Notes: generated by a model from the sequence alone, not told the origin. Positions 28,800 through 38,197 are shown, counted from the first letter of the stretch. The stretch is 64,000 nucleotides of DNA from Bacillus pumilus (GCF_009937765.1 NZ_CP047089.1:928272-992271); one strand, 5' to 3'. Made by a program: numbers and translations.

Positions 28800-29984
28800 T
28801 TAAACGATGGATCTTGATTGATGAAGCACCTTTTCATATTGCTGTATGAGCTGCTTCGCATTATTTTCTGATGAATATTCTGTATGAACGATTTGATGTA
28901 GATCGCTTTTTACTTGCTCATTCCACCTGTTTTCATAAAGGTAGGCGTGAATGGCCTCTTTTAACTGATTTGCCGAATGCGGATCAACGAGCAGGTGTTG
29001 ATAGCTAGAAAATAAGGTTGGAAGACCACCGACTCTTGTCGCAATGACAGGTACTTTTAAAGCGAGCGCCTCCAGAACGACGGTTGGCATTCCTTCACTA
29101 TAGGACGGAAGCGTAAACAGATCGGTTGCCATTAAATAGTCTTTCACCTGATCATTCGGCACCTGCCCTGGGAGTATAATGGATGCTCCAGCCCGTTCTG
29201 TGAGCTCTTTTGCAAGGGGGCCTTTTCCAACAAAAACTGCTTTCACACCATCCATGCCACTGATAGCTTCAACTAATTCAAGCAAACCTTTCTCTTTGAC
29301 TAATCGGCCGACGAAGACAACGAGCTTGTCGTGAAGGGGTAAGCCTAACTTTTCCCTGATGACTTGTTGATCTTCTTCCGTTTTAGAAAATGACTGGAGC
29401 GGAATACCGAGCGGGAGGCATTGCGCTTCTACTTTCGTCATGTCATTTGTCTTTTTAGCAAGCTCTTCACTCACCGTCAGAACTGCCGATGCCTGTTTCA
29501 CCGCCGTTTCAAAGGCTGCATATGCCCCTTTACTATAGCTCGGATACACGTTCACATCACTGCCATGTAAGGTCAAAAGATAAGGAATTTTCGTTTTTTG
29601 CTGAATCACAGCCGCTGCTCCGCCAGATGGCATTGCAAAGTGCGCATGGATAAAATCTGGTGACAGCTGATAACGCTGCATAGCGCCGAGAACAGAAGCC
29701 GCTATTCGTTTACTCGGCTGTGCCCATTTCAGCTGTCCGGGGAGTGCTGTATAGGGCGGCCTGTATACGGTCACTCCGTTTCTCATTTCCTGTTCGGGCA
29801 GATCCTTTTTCTGCCGATAGGACGCCTTCAGCATCCGCAAAATCGGTGGATTAACTGGGTTGGGACAGATGACGGTCACTTGTATTCCTTGTTTGAGCAG
29901 CTCCTGTACTTGCGTTTCATGGAATACACCTTCACTTGGATGTCTTTCACTAGGATATACACTTGTCAGCCATAGCACCTTCAT
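28800..29984 (-). CDS. tuaC: Teichuronic acid glycosyltransferase TuaC
   Basis: GT4 family GT-B transferase, 394 residues. It begins MKVLWLTSVYPSERHPSEG and has HGSDVNVYPSY, VVFVGRLVKEKGLLELVEA and the donor motif PSYSEGMPTVVLEALALKVPV. The ATG at 29984 overlaps the tuaB stop by 4 nt (ATGA); the open frame extends ~150 codons upstream but that part is antisense-phase sequence within tuaB. Confidence 0.94.
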   Translation of the reverse strand: MKVLWLTSVYPSERHPSEGVFHETQVQELLKQGIQVTVICPNPVNPPILRMLKASYRQKKDLPEQEMRNGVTVYRPPYTALPGQLKWAQPSKRIAASVLGAMQRYQLSPDFIHAHFAMPSGGAAAVIQQKTKIPYLLTLHGSDVNVYPSYSKGAYAAFETAVKQASAVLTVSEELAKKTNDMTKVEAQCLPLGIPLQSFSKTEEDQQVIREKLGLPLHDKLVVFVGRLVKEKGLLELVEAISGMDGVKAVFVGKGPLAKELTERAGASIILPGQVPNDQVKDYLMATDLFTLPSYSEGMPTVVLEALALKVPVIATRVGGLPTLFSSYQHLLVDPHSANQLKEAIHAYLYENRWNEQVKSDLHQIVHTEYSSENNAKQLIQQYEKVLHQSRSIV

Positions 29985-31432
29985 GACGAACGACCTCTTC
30001 TCATTAATTTGCCTGCCACCTGCGGATACATTTTGATGAGCAGCAAGCCGTACAATGCAGCACTGACACAAATCGTCAGTCCTAATTGAAGTAAAATATC
30101 CGCTGATGTCAGCTTCATCCCTTGATGCAGGGCTACCGCACAGGCGGCCATCAATAGCGTCATAACAGCAGGTTTGCCAAGTGATTTTAAATACACCTTC
30201 ATATCTAGCTGAATGACATAAGCCATGAGCCATCTGCCAACAATGAAGTTGAGCAGGCTGACACCTGAGTAAACCCAAGCTACTGTGAGCAGACTGCCTG
30301 TGCTGACACCTACATATAAGGCGGTTCCATACACAAGAAGCATTCCCATATCCCAATAAAAGGCTAAGTCCGCTCTCCCCTTTGCAAGAAGTATGGACCC
30401 GTTTGGATTCATCAGCACACGCAGAAGGCCAACAATGCACAATATATTAAGAACCGGAACAGCTACGAGCCATTTCTCTCCAAACACTACTTCTATAAAG
30501 CTATCTGATACAGCAACAAGACCGACTAATAGCGGAAAGCTAATCAATGCGAGCATATTCGTCATACTGAGGAAGCCCTCTCGCAGCATGGAGTGATCAC
30601 GCTGGCTTTTTGCAAAAACAGGGAAAGCCACTCTCGTCACAATCGGATTGATCTTCAGCACGGGAATCGTCACAATTTGATACGCCAAGCTATAAATACC
30701 TAACGCTTCTGCTCCAAGAAACCGGCCGATTAAAATCATGTCTATATTCGATCCTGCTCGATTGACCAGTCTGGATGCGAGCTGGAAAGCACCGAATGAG
30801 AAAAACTCTTTCACTTCTCCTAATGCAAAAACAGGTGCTGGGCGCCACTTCTTCCAATAAGCTGCGGCATACATAAGCCCTTTTCCTGATTGCAGCAGCA
30901 CTTGAGAAACGACATAGGCTACAATCGGATTGATGAAGAAGGCCAATGCGAGTAAAACAATCAGCGATATCATGGTCGCAACGGCTTCAATGGCACTTAG
31001 TGTTTTAAAAGCTAGGTCCTTTTGCATCATGTATTGGTATTGCTGGCCAATAGGAGCAATCAGAAACATGATCGATAATAGTTTCAGCAACCCCTCCAGC
31101 TCTGGTCGGTTATAAAAAGCGGCAATCATTGGGCTAACTAGAATGAGTAAACAGAATAAGACAACTCCAGTGAGTAAATTGATCCAATATAATGTAGATA
31201 ATTGCCGTTCTGTTGTTTGTTCTTTTTGGATGATCGCTGCCCCGATCCCTAGATCAAGTAAAATCTGCGTAAATATTGTGACAGTTGTGATCATACCAAC
31301 GAGTCCAAACTCTTTCAGTGACATCACATTCCCTAAAAAGGCGAACTGTGCGATTTGGATGATCGTAATGATGAATGCGGACAAGCTTGTCCATTTCGCC
31401 CCGCCTAGCATTCGTTTTTTCATACTTGCCAT
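29981..31432 (-). CDS. tuaB: Teichuronic acid flippase-type transporter TuaB
   Basis: Polytopic (about 12-14 helices) Wzx/MOP-family protein of 483 residues, predicted to flip the lipid-linked repeat unit. The family N-terminus includes GAKWTSLSAFIITIIQIAQF. It follows tuaA by 18 bp and is coupled to tuaC by a 4-nt overlap. Confidence 0.94.
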   Translation of the reverse strand: MASMKKRMLGGAKWTSLSAFIITIIQIAQFAFLGNVMSLKEFGLVGMITTVTIFTQILLDLGIGAAIIQKEQTTERQLSTLYWINLLTGVVLFCLLILVSPMIAAFYNRPELEGLLKLLSIMFLIAPIGQQYQYMMQKDLAFKTLSAIEAVATMISLIVLLALAFFINPIVAYVVSQVLLQSGKGLMYAAAYWKKWRPAPVFALGEVKEFFSFGAFQLASRLVNRAGSNIDMILIGRFLGAEALGIYSLAYQIVTIPVLKINPIVTRVAFPVFAKSQRDHSMLREGFLSMTNMLALISFPLLVGLVAVSDSFIEVVFGEKWLVAVPVLNILCIVGLLRVLMNPNGSILLAKGRADLAFYWDMGMLLVYGTALYVGVSTGSLLTVAWVYSGVSLLNFIVGRWLMAYVIQLDMKVYLKSLGKPAVMTLLMAACAVALHQGMKLTSADILLQLGLTICVSAALYGLLLIKMYPQVAGKLMRRGRSS

Positions 31433-31450
31433 TTCTCTTCCCTACTTTAC

Positions 31451-32110
31451 TTATCTGGCTCCGTCACCCGTCATGATGACTTTTAACGTTTTTACCATAA
31501 TCTTCGTGTCGAGAGAAAATGTCAAGTTTTGAATATAATGTAAGTCATGTGTTAATTTTTCACTTGGACTCATTTCATATCCTCCATTTACTTGAGCAAG
31601 ACCTGTCAGTCCCGGCTTGACCGTTAATCTTTTCGTAAAACCTGGAATCGTCCGGTTAAATTCTGCGGTAAACATCGGTCTTTCTGGCCGCGGACCTACG
31701 ATACTCATTTCTCCTTTTAACACATTGATAAATTGCGGAAGTTCATCGATTCTTGTTTTACGAATGAAGGCTCCCACTTTGGTGATACGTGGATCATTTT
31801 TTTGTGCCCATTTCGCTCCTCCGCTTTCAGCATCGATTCTCATCGATCTGAGCTTCCATAATTTAAAGTAAACACCATCTTTCCCGACCCTCTCCTGCAT
31901 ATAAAAGGCTGGTCCCGGTGTTTCCAGCTTAATCAAAAGAGCAAACAGCAAAATGATTGGCGTACTCAACATCAATCCGATGAACGAGAACATTAAATCT
32001 ATGAAACGTTTTGCAAATAAATAACGAACCATATGTTCTGTTAAGGCAAAAGAGTGGTTTCGTCTCACTTCATATTCTCTATAAAGATTCATCGCTTTCT
32101 CTGCACTCAC
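31451..32110 (-). CDS. tuaA: Undecaprenyl-phosphate sugar-1-phosphate transferase TuaA
   Basis: Initiating phospho-glycosyltransferase of the bacterial sugar transferase family. About 219 residues: one membrane (re-entrant) helix near residue 30-55, then the catalytic region with [39 protein letters not shown] and [12 protein letters not shown]. The GTG at 32110 has an AGGTG site 7 nt upstream; the upstream ATG at 32128 is less well placed. First gene of the tua operon, behind a PhoP-type box. Confidence 0.94.
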   Translation of the reverse strand: MSAEKAMNLYREYEVRRNHSFALTEHMVRYLFAKRFIDLMFSFIGLMLSTPIILLFALLIKLETPGPAFYMQERVGKDGVYFKLWKLRSMRIDAESGGAKWAQKNDPRITKVGAFIRKTRIDELPQFINVLKGEMSIVGPRPERPMFTAEFNRTIPGFTKRLTVKPGLTGLAQVNGGYEMSPSEKLTHDLHYIQNLTFSLDTKIMVKTLKVIMTGDGAR

Positions 32111-32183
32111 TGACCTGCACCTCACCATTCAAAGTAGTTGTTGTGTAAAGAGATGTTCTATGAAAGTCAGTTTAGCAGAGCAA

Positions 32184-32231
32184 CATTAAGCAAATGTAAA
32201 TGCGCTGTTAAGTCTTGTAAAACTGTGTTAA
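32184..32231 (-). promoter_or_regulatory. PhoP box upstream of tuaA
   Basis: Five direct hexamers on the minus strand, TTAACA, TTTACA, TTAACA, TTTACA, TTAATG, with plus-strand left ends at 32226, 32216, 32206, 32195 and 32184. The 10-11 nt period and the TT(A/T)ACA consensus fit PhoP~P binding. It lies ~75 nt upstream of tuaA, an operon known in B. subtilis to be induced by phosphate starvation. Confidence 0.8.
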
Positions 32232-32269
32232 GAATGTGCACTTATATCAAGTTATACCCTTTTCAACGT

Positions 32270-32297
32270 AAAAAAGACCCGCAATTCTGCGGGTCTC
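32270..32297 (-). terminator. Terminator after the lytA-like lipoprotein gene
   Basis: Minus-strand stem AGACCCGCA / TGCGGGTCT followed by TTTTTT, between the lipoprotein gene and tuaA. Confidence 0.85.
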
Positions 32298-32308
32298 CGG
32301 TCTTTTCT

Positions 32309-32887
32309 TTATTTTGCTTTAACAGATTCGATGGTTTTTAATCGAAGGGTTCCGTTTGCATCTTTTGTATAAGTGACTTTCACTTTGGATTCTTCTTTTA
32401 AGCTGTTCACTTGTTTAGAAAACGTATTTCCGAATTGAATAGCGACTTCTTTGCCATCAATGTTCACAGCAATGGTATGTCCATCAGCCAAGCCGACATA
32501 TGTGCCTTCTTTGGTGACTTCATTTTGCTTATTTGTTGTTGATTCTTTCTTTGTTTTAGAATCAGTTTTTGATTGTTCTTTAGCTGGTTCTTCTTTTGTG
32601 ATTTCTTTACTTGAGCTGTCTTTTGCGTCTTCATCAGATTGACCAGATTGCTCTTCTTTTTGAGCAACTGTTTCTTTGCTTTGATCATCTGCTTTTTCAT
32701 TTGATGATTGATCTTCTGTTTTTTCCTTTTCCTCTGAAGCATTTTCTTTCTTTTGATCAGCTGCTTCGGTTGTTTCCTTTTTGCTGTCATCCTTATTGTT
32801 GTCGTTTGATTGATTTGTTGTGCCGCACGCTGTGAGTAAGACACCTAGAAGCAATACTAGAAACGGCATTGTGATTAATTTTTTCAA
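32309..32887 (-). CDS. LytA-like lipoprotein with long charged linker
   Basis: Predicted lipoprotein of 192 residues: N-terminal KKLITMPFLVLLLGV signal and lipobox LTAC, then a ~100-residue Lys/Glu/Ser/Gln-rich disordered linker, then a ~60-residue C-terminal domain (GTYVGLADGHTIAVNI...). Signal and C-terminal domain resemble the LytA lipoprotein at 36763, so the two look paralogous. The TTG at 32887 has a GAGGTGA site. It lies downstream of lytC, after a terminator. Function unknown; anchoring or regulation of the autolysins is a guess. Confidence 0.85.
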   Translation of the reverse strand: MKKLITMPFLVLLLGVLLTACGTTNQSNDNNKDDSKKETTEAADQKKENASEEKEKTEDQSSNEKADDQSKETVAQKEEQSGQSDEDAKDSSSKEITKEEPAKEQSKTDSKTKKESTTNKQNEVTKEGTYVGLADGHTIAVNIDGKEVAIQFGNTFSKQVNSLKEESKVKVTYTKDANGTLRLKTIESVKAK

Positions 32888-33043
32888 AATTGTCACCTCT
32901 TCATGATTTGTCGATTGGCTGTCGCTTGAAGATTCATGCGTAAACCATCACCTTTTATATTTCAATTATAACAAAGATAACTAGAAATGAAATGTATTTT
33001 TAACTTGACACATCATCGGCGACTCGATTACTTCATAGACTTT

Positions 33044-33080
33044 TGAAAAAAGGCTGCCGAGAGACGTTCTCGAGCAGCCT
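33044..33080 (-). terminator. Terminator of the lytABC operon
   Basis: Strong hairpin AGGCTGC / GCAGCCT with an inner CGAGA / TCTCG stem and a T run on the minus strand, after lytC. Confidence 0.85.
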
Positions 33081-33119
33081 AAGAGGAGTATCTGAGGCAC
33101 CCCTCATCTTTGTATTTTC

Positions 33120-34610
33120 TTATCTAAAGTAACCTGACACACCGCTTGAAATGCCTGACGCTAAACGATCTTTATACGTAGCTGATTTCAAGATATTTGA
33201 ATCGACTGGACTTGACACAAAACCAGTTTCTAAAAGAACACTCGGCATTTTAGAATATTTAATCACGTAGAATCCAGCTGTTTTCACACCACGGTCTCTT
33301 GTACCAAGTGCACTGACCATTTTCGGCTGAATGTTTTGCGCAAGCTTCAAGCTGTTTGCAGACGCATATGTTTTATCATAATACGTTTCTGTTCCGTTTG
33401 CACTGCTGTTATCATTTGAGTTCGCATGGACACTGATGAAGATATCTGCATTTGCCGACGCACCTTTGCTCACTCGTGTTTGGAGACTATCAAATGTATC
33501 TGATGTTCTTGACATCGTTGTAAGTGCACCAGCATTGTTTAATTTCGTATTTAAACGTTTCGCTACATCTAAATTCAAGTTCTTTTCATATAACCCGTAG
33601 CCTACTGCTCCTGAATCATGTGCACCATGACCTGGATCGATGAATACTTTTTTCCCGACGACAGGGTTTTTCAATTGGGAAACCACAGTATTCGTCACAG
33701 TGGATGTACCACCTAGAATACTAAATGAAGTGATCTTCTTCGAACCAATTATTTGTCTAGTTGCTTTTGGTAATGTTTTTTCATTTGTGAAAATAAAAGC
33801 TTTACCTTGCTTAGCAGCGATACTAGCTCCTGAAGCGGCATCCGCATAGGCAAAACCATTACTAATATACGTAGTGCTCGTACTCATATTGTATTTCTTC
33901 ACAATATTTGCTGCGACTTCATAACGATTTGCTCCACCAATTCTTCCAGGTGAAGGCAACTGAGCATAAGCTGATTTATTTACGCTAGACTCCCCACCAA
34001 TGACAATGGTATTTTTAACTCCTCGGCTTTTCATGACCGCTGAAGTTTCCGAACGTAAACCTTTATCATTTGTTAATAAGATTGGATAGCCTTGTTTTGC
34101 AGCATAAGGTGCAATGGCAACGGCATCTGCATAAGCAAAGCCATTGGCTACAACAGCCGTACTAGAGCTTTTCATTTGTTTTGCGATATTTGCTGCTAAG
34201 TCATAGCGGTTCTTACCACTAATACGTTTCACAGAAATCCCCATCGATTTAAGCTGAGTTGTTACCTTTCCAGAGACACTTTTTGTGCCACCAAGAATAA
34301 TCACATTCTTTGTTTTTAGACTTTGAAGGCCTTTTTTCGTATCTGTAGATAAACTAGTACTGTTTGTAAAAAGAACAGGTGCATTTTTTTGATATGCAAA
34401 AGGAACTGCACTTAATGCATCCGCATATGCATCTTTCCCTACAAGAACAACTGTACTTGATGTTGTCCAACTTTTTTTCGCCGCATTCACCGCAACAGCA
34501 TAACGGTTTTTCCCATCAATTCTTGTGACTGAATTGTCAGCAAGTGCAGATGGAAGAAACAGACACATAGCTATTACACTTAAAAATACTACTTTTATGA
34601 TAGAGCGCAC
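33120..34610 (-). CDS. lytC: N-acetylmuramoyl-L-alanine amidase LytC
   Basis: Major vegetative autolysin that cuts the MurNAc-L-Ala bond. The 496 residues have a signal peptide (~1-25), three CWB2 cell-wall-binding repeats (~30-312, each with a RI.G.NRY motif and a VI.GG motif), and a C-terminal Amidase_3 domain with zinc ligands in FIDPGHGAHDSGA, the Glu in YEKNLNLDVAK, ISVHANSN and LLETGFVSSP. GTG start with GGGAGG site. Third gene of lytA-lytB-lytC. Confidence 0.96.
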   Translation of the reverse strand: MRSIIKVVFLSVIAMCLFLPSALADNSVTRIDGKNRYAVAVNAAKKSWTTSSTVVLVGKDAYADALSAVPFAYQKNAPVLFTNSTSLSTDTKKGLQSLKTKNVIILGGTKSVSGKVTTQLKSMGISVKRISGKNRYDLAANIAKQMKSSSTAVVANGFAYADAVAIAPYAAKQGYPILLTNDKGLRSETSAVMKSRGVKNTIVIGGESSVNKSAYAQLPSPGRIGGANRYEVAANIVKKYNMSTSTTYISNGFAYADAASGASIAAKQGKAFIFTNEKTLPKATRQIIGSKKITSFSILGGTSTVTNTVVSQLKNPVVGKKVFIDPGHGAHDSGAVGYGLYEKNLNLDVAKRLNTKLNNAGALTTMSRTSDTFDSLQTRVSKGASANADIFISVHANSNDNSSANGTETYYDKTYASANSLKLAQNIQPKMVSALGTRDRGVKTAGFYVIKYSKMPSVLLETGFVSSPVDSNILKSATYKDRLASGISSGVSGYFR

Positions 34611-34632
34611 GTGTATAACCTCCCTTAATATT

Positions 34633-36741
34633 TTAATTTGTTGTTAATTTTGCGCCTGGATAATAGAATGACAAAATGCTTGAGTATGTGCTTCCTGATT
34701 CAGCTCTCATTTTCGCTCCATATTGACTCATTCCAACTCCATGTCCATATCCTTTTCCTGTGATAGTGAAATCATTGGTGTTGTTCTTGACTGAAGCGTA
34801 TGTGCTTTTTAAATTAGTGGCACCCAGTATTGATCTAAATTCAGTCATTTTAAAACTAAGTGTTGCTGATTTATTCATACTGTAGGAACCTGTTTTATTT
34901 TTTAAGTGATAGCTAACTTTCAAAGAGGCTGTTTTTGCTCTCTGCCCTTTTGTTTTCCCAGAAAAGGTGACACTAGAAATATTAGCAATCTTAATCTCTG
35001 AAGCTGATGTTTCTTTATTTTTTAGAATCCAGTTCTTCAACCCATTCAACTGACTTGCATTTGTTTCTGCTGTCTTACTCCACCAAGATGCTGGAGATGA
35101 CGCACTAAGTGATGTACTCAATTGAGTTTTTGATAGTTTAAGTGTCCAAGCATTTTTTGGATCTTTTGTATCTGCTTTTGCGACTAGGTAAGGAAATGCA
35201 CTTGACCACACTTCTTCACTAGCCTCGGTGTAGCCTCCATTACTAGAATAATAGGTTGCAGAAATCAGACTATTATTATATTTTAATACCTTGCCTTTTG
35301 TAGCATCTACAGCTTTTGTAGAGTTTGTAGACCAGTTATAACCGCCATATACTTGGAACGCTGTTGTATCTGGCACAACTTTCCCTATACTGCTTACAGA
35401 ATATGTACGTGCTGCAACAGCCTGTGCTTTCAATGCCTCAACATGCCAGCTTGCTGGCATTTCATTCGGCACAACCCCTTTAAGATAATCTTCAAAAGGG
35501 ATGTTTTCATTTGTTGGTCGAATATAGCCTGATTCTACAGCAAAATTCATGTTCCCCAAGTATGCTTTCCCAGCAACTCGAATGACATTTGTAGTTGAAT
35601 ATTTCTCTGGAACAACTCTTACTGAAGATCCAAATGTCTTAATGCCTTTGATTGAAATTTTTCCGTTAGAAACATTCAATTGATAATCCTTATTATTCTT
35701 CAAATAAAATTCTTTTGATAATTTAGATTGTAGACTTGCTGAAATGGATTTTACTCCACCAGACAATTGGAAAGAGTACGTCCCCTGTTTTTTGACAATT
35801 GATGTCACAGGTGATGTTAGACTATTTTCTTTCACAAGTACCATAGGGCTGTTATTCTTGGCTGCTAAAAGTGAAAATGTAATTGCATCTGTGAAAATAG
35901 AACCGTTTGCTAAATATAGCTTATTAGCATTCATGTTTAACCCAGTTACAATATTTGCAGAGACCTCATATCTATTAGCTCCACCTATTCTTTTCACAGT
36001 GGACGTTTTTTTAATTTGAGATTCAACTTTTTTGCTAACACTCTTTTCTCCACCAATAATCACAACTTTTTTCGGGAGTTTGTAAGTGGGTAAACTGTCT
36101 TTCTTCGTTAACAGAATAGGGTAGCCGTTTCTTGCAGCATATGGAGTTACTGAAGCACTGTCAGTAAAAATGCTTCCTGTTGCCACTATAGCTTCACTAT
36201 AGTTCCCCATCTCTTTTGCAATGTTTTGTGAAACAGCATAACGTGATTTACCACTGATTCTTTTGATCTTTCCGTATTTCTTTAATGCTTTCTCAGTTGC
36301 TGAAGAAACACTTGTTGTTCCACCGATAATGAGAATATTATCAGGATTCATTTTTTTAATTTGCTTTTCAGTGGTCTTTGTTAATTTTTCAGCATTCGTA
36401 TATAAAATAGGTGCATTCAGTTTATAAGCTAATGGTGTAGCGGAAATAGCATCTGCAAATGCGTCACGATTTACAATGACAATGGTAGATGGATTTTTCC
36501 AACCTGCTGAAGCGATACTATTGGCTACCTCATAACGGTTCTTACCATCATATCGAGCGACGGAAGATACATTTGTACCAGTTACTTTGTATAAGCCGGA
36601 TGATGATATGTTAAAGTTGTTTTTATTCCCAACATAGTTTGATAATTTAACAGAAATTGAGCTTGCCGCTGCAGCATCATTTGGCATAAATACAAGCAAA
36701 AGTAAGATGAACGTTGTAAATGTTAGACTTAATTTTTTCAA
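34633..36741 (-). CDS. lytB: Amidase enhancer LytB (SpoIID family)
   Basis: Modifier protein that stimulates LytC in B. subtilis. The 702 residues have a signal peptide (~1-25), three CWB2 repeats (~60-340) and a C-terminal SpoIID-type domain with EDYLKGVVPNEMPASWHVEA, KAQAVAARTYSV, YYSSNGGYTEASEEVW and GKGYGHGVGMSQYGA. SpoIID proteins are lytic transglycosylases acting on denuded glycan; whether LytB has such activity is not shown here. TTG start. Confidence 0.95.
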   Translation of the reverse strand: MKKLSLTFTTFILLLLVFMPNDAAAASSISVKLSNYVGNKNNFNISSSGLYKVTGTNVSSVARYDGKNRYEVANSIASAGWKNPSTIVIVNRDAFADAISATPLAYKLNAPILYTNAEKLTKTTEKQIKKMNPDNILIIGGTTSVSSATEKALKKYGKIKRISGKSRYAVSQNIAKEMGNYSEAIVATGSIFTDSASVTPYAARNGYPILLTKKDSLPTYKLPKKVVIIGGEKSVSKKVESQIKKTSTVKRIGGANRYEVSANIVTGLNMNANKLYLANGSIFTDAITFSLLAAKNNSPMVLVKENSLTSPVTSIVKKQGTYSFQLSGGVKSISASLQSKLSKEFYLKNNKDYQLNVSNGKISIKGIKTFGSSVRVVPEKYSTTNVIRVAGKAYLGNMNFAVESGYIRPTNENIPFEDYLKGVVPNEMPASWHVEALKAQAVAARTYSVSSIGKVVPDTTAFQVYGGYNWSTNSTKAVDATKGKVLKYNNSLISATYYSSNGGYTEASEEVWSSAFPYLVAKADTKDPKNAWTLKLSKTQLSTSLSASSPASWWSKTAETNASQLNGLKNWILKNKETSASEIKIANISSVTFSGKTKGQRAKTASLKVSYHLKNKTGSYSMNKSATLSFKMTEFRSILGATNLKSTYASVKNNTNDFTITGKGYGHGVGMSQYGAKMRAESGSTYSSILSFYYPGAKLTTN

Positions 36742-36762
36742 TTTAATGATCCCACCGACTCT

Positions 36763-37086
36763 CTATTGTACTTTTTTGATTTCTTGAATTTCCTTTTGAC
36801 CACTGTCATTAATAAAGTAAGAGATTTCTACTTTATCTCCTGGATTGAATTCATTTAACACATCTTTAAAATTATCCGTAAATTCATAGTTTAAGGTCGT
36901 ATTCACTTTTTTCACTTCGACTGTATGTGCATCAGCCATACCAATAAATTCAGCTTTTTCTTCCAGCACCTGAGGAGTTGAACTGCTTGTCTTGTTTTCT
37001 CCCGAGGACTGCTCAGCCGTTCCACATGCAGTGAGCACGATACCAAGTAGTAGTATTAAGAACGGTAAAACGACGATTTTCTTCAT
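36763..37086 (-). CDS. lytA: Lipoprotein LytA of the autolysin operon
   Basis: Small secreted lipoprotein, 107 residues: signal KKIVVLPFLILLLGIV with lipobox LTAC, a short acidic/Ser spacer and a ~60-residue domain with FIGMADAHTVEVKK. Role thought to be in secretion or placement of LytB/LytC. ATG at 37086 with a GAGGTGA site. First gene of lytABC, divergent from lytR. A paralog with a longer linker lies at 32309. Confidence 0.9.
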   Translation of the reverse strand: MKKIVVLPFLILLLGIVLTACGTAEQSSGENKTSSSTPQVLEEKAEFIGMADAHTVEVKKVNTTLNYEFTDNFKDVLNEFNPGDKVEISYFINDSGQKEIQEIKKVQ

Positions 37087-37106
37087 TTTTTTCACCTCAT
37101 GTCTTT

Positions 37107-37132
37107 GTATCGTCTTATAACTTAATATTTTA
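37107..37132 (-). promoter_or_regulatory. Sigma-D promoter of lytABC
   Basis: Minus strand TAAA (37129-37132), 14-nt spacer, GACGATAC (37107-37114; 6 of 8 against GCCGATAT), ~20 nt upstream of lytA. B. subtilis lytABC is mainly sigma-D dependent, linking autolysis to motility. Confidence 0.7.
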
Positions 37133-37151
37133 AGGTAAATTTAAGGTTTTT

Positions 37152-37177
37152 TGAAACCTTTTTTTTGTTACAACGTC
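37152..37177 (+). promoter_or_regulatory. ECF-type promoter of lytR
   Basis: TGAAAC (37152-37157), 16-nt spacer, CGTC (37174-37177), the pattern of extracytoplasmic-function sigma factors such as sigma-X, sigma-W or sigma-M. B. subtilis lytR is a reported sigma-X target. It lies ~90 nt upstream of lytR. Confidence 0.6.
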
Positions 37178-37206
37178 TATATCTAGGTTCAGAGTAAAAA
37201 AATAAC

Positions 37207-37235
37207 TTGTTTATCAAGATTCGTAAACCTATAAT
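37207..37235 (+). promoter_or_regulatory. Sigma-A promoter of lytR
   Basis: TTGTTT (37207-37212), 17-nt spacer, TATAAT (37230-37235), 34 nt upstream of the lytR start. Confidence 0.6.
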
Positions 37236-37268
37236 CATGGAAGAATCATAGAAAAGGTGAGGGACATT

Positions 37269-38189
37269 ATGAGAGCTGAAAGAAAACGAAAGAAGAAAAA
37301 GGTTCTTTGGATTATTTTATCGATTATTGGCTTATTCGTATTAGCTACTGGCGGATATGCATATCATCTTTGGAATACAGCAGCATCAACCGTGGCAGGC
37401 ATTCAGGAGAATTTGAAGAAGTCAGATAAGCGTGACAAAGATGTCGATTTAAATAAGAAAGACCCGATTTCTATTTTAGTCATGGGCGTTGATGAAAGAA
37501 AAAATGACCGAGGCCGTGCGGATACATTAATATACATGACCGTTAACCCAAAAACCAAAACGACTGAGATGGTGAGTATCCCACGTGATACGTATACGAA
37601 AATTGTCGGAAAAGGCACAATGGATAAAATCAACCACTCCTATGCATTCGGCGGCACACAAATGGCAGCTGATACTGTAGAGGAATTGCTTGATGTACCT
37701 GTTGATTACTTCGTGAAAGTCAATATGGAAAGCTTTAAGGATGTTGTCGATACACTTGGCGGCATTACAGTGAACAGCACATTTGCTTTCAGCTATGATG
37801 GCCACTCATTTGGCACAGGAGAAATTAATTTAAATGGCGATCAAGCCCTTGCCTACACAAGAATGAGAAAGCAAGATCCAAAGGGTGACTTCGGACGTCA
37901 ACAAAGGCAGCGCCAAGTCATTGAAGGGATCATTGCTAAAGGGGCAAACATCTCATCTATTACAAAGTTCGGCGATATGTTCAAAGTCGTGGAAAACAAT
38001 ATGAAGACTAACATGTCATTTGATGATATGTGGACGATGATGAATGACTACCGTGACGCAAGACAACATGTGGAGCAGCACGAGCTGAAAGGAACGGGAG
38101 CTCGCATCAATAATATCTATTATTATCAGCTTGATGATAGCAGTCTGGCTAAAGTGAAGAAGGAATTGAAGGACAGTTTGGAGCAGTAA
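37269..38189 (+). CDS. tagU: LCP family wall teichoic acid ligase TagU (LytR)
   Basis: Second LytR-CpsA-Psr ligase of the window. The 306 residues (same as B. subtilis LytR) have a lysine/arginine-rich N-terminus, a membrane anchor (~12-32), and the LCP domain with RADTLIYMTVNPK, MVSIPRDTYT and YTRMRKQDPKGDFGRQQRQ. The ATG at 37269 has an AAGGTGAG site. Divergent from lytA, convergent with mnaA. Formerly regarded as a regulator (LytR) of lytABC. Confidence 0.95.
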   Translation: MRAERKRKKKKVLWIILSIIGLFVLATGGYAYHLWNTAASTVAGIQENLKKSDKRDKDVDLNKKDPISILVMGVDERKNDRGRADTLIYMTVNPKTKTTEMVSIPRDTYTKIVGKGTMDKINHSYAFGGTQMAADTVEELLDVPVDYFVKVNMESFKDVVDTLGGITVNSTFAFSYDGHSFGTGEINLNGDQALAYTRMRKQDPKGDFGRQQRQRQVIEGIIAKGANISSITKFGDMFKVVENNMKTNMSFDDMWTMMNDYRDARQHVEQHELKGTGARINNIYYYQLDDSSLAKVKKELKDSLEQ

Positions 38190-38197
38190 AAAAGAAG

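Noticed and set aside
29985-30440. N-terminal extension of tuaC by ~150 codons
   Set aside because: The extension is out-of-frame sequence inside tuaB; the ATG at 29984 gives the conserved GT4 start and a 4-nt overlap.
32464-32844. 126-codon minus-strand ORF overlapping the charged lipoprotein
   Set aside because: Lysine/glutamine-rich shadow frame caused by the repetitive Lys/Glu codons of the lipoprotein linker.
33120-36741. Repeats in lytB and lytC as possible DNA repeats
   Set aside because: They are CWB2 protein repeats with diverged DNA, not a repeat array or mobile element.
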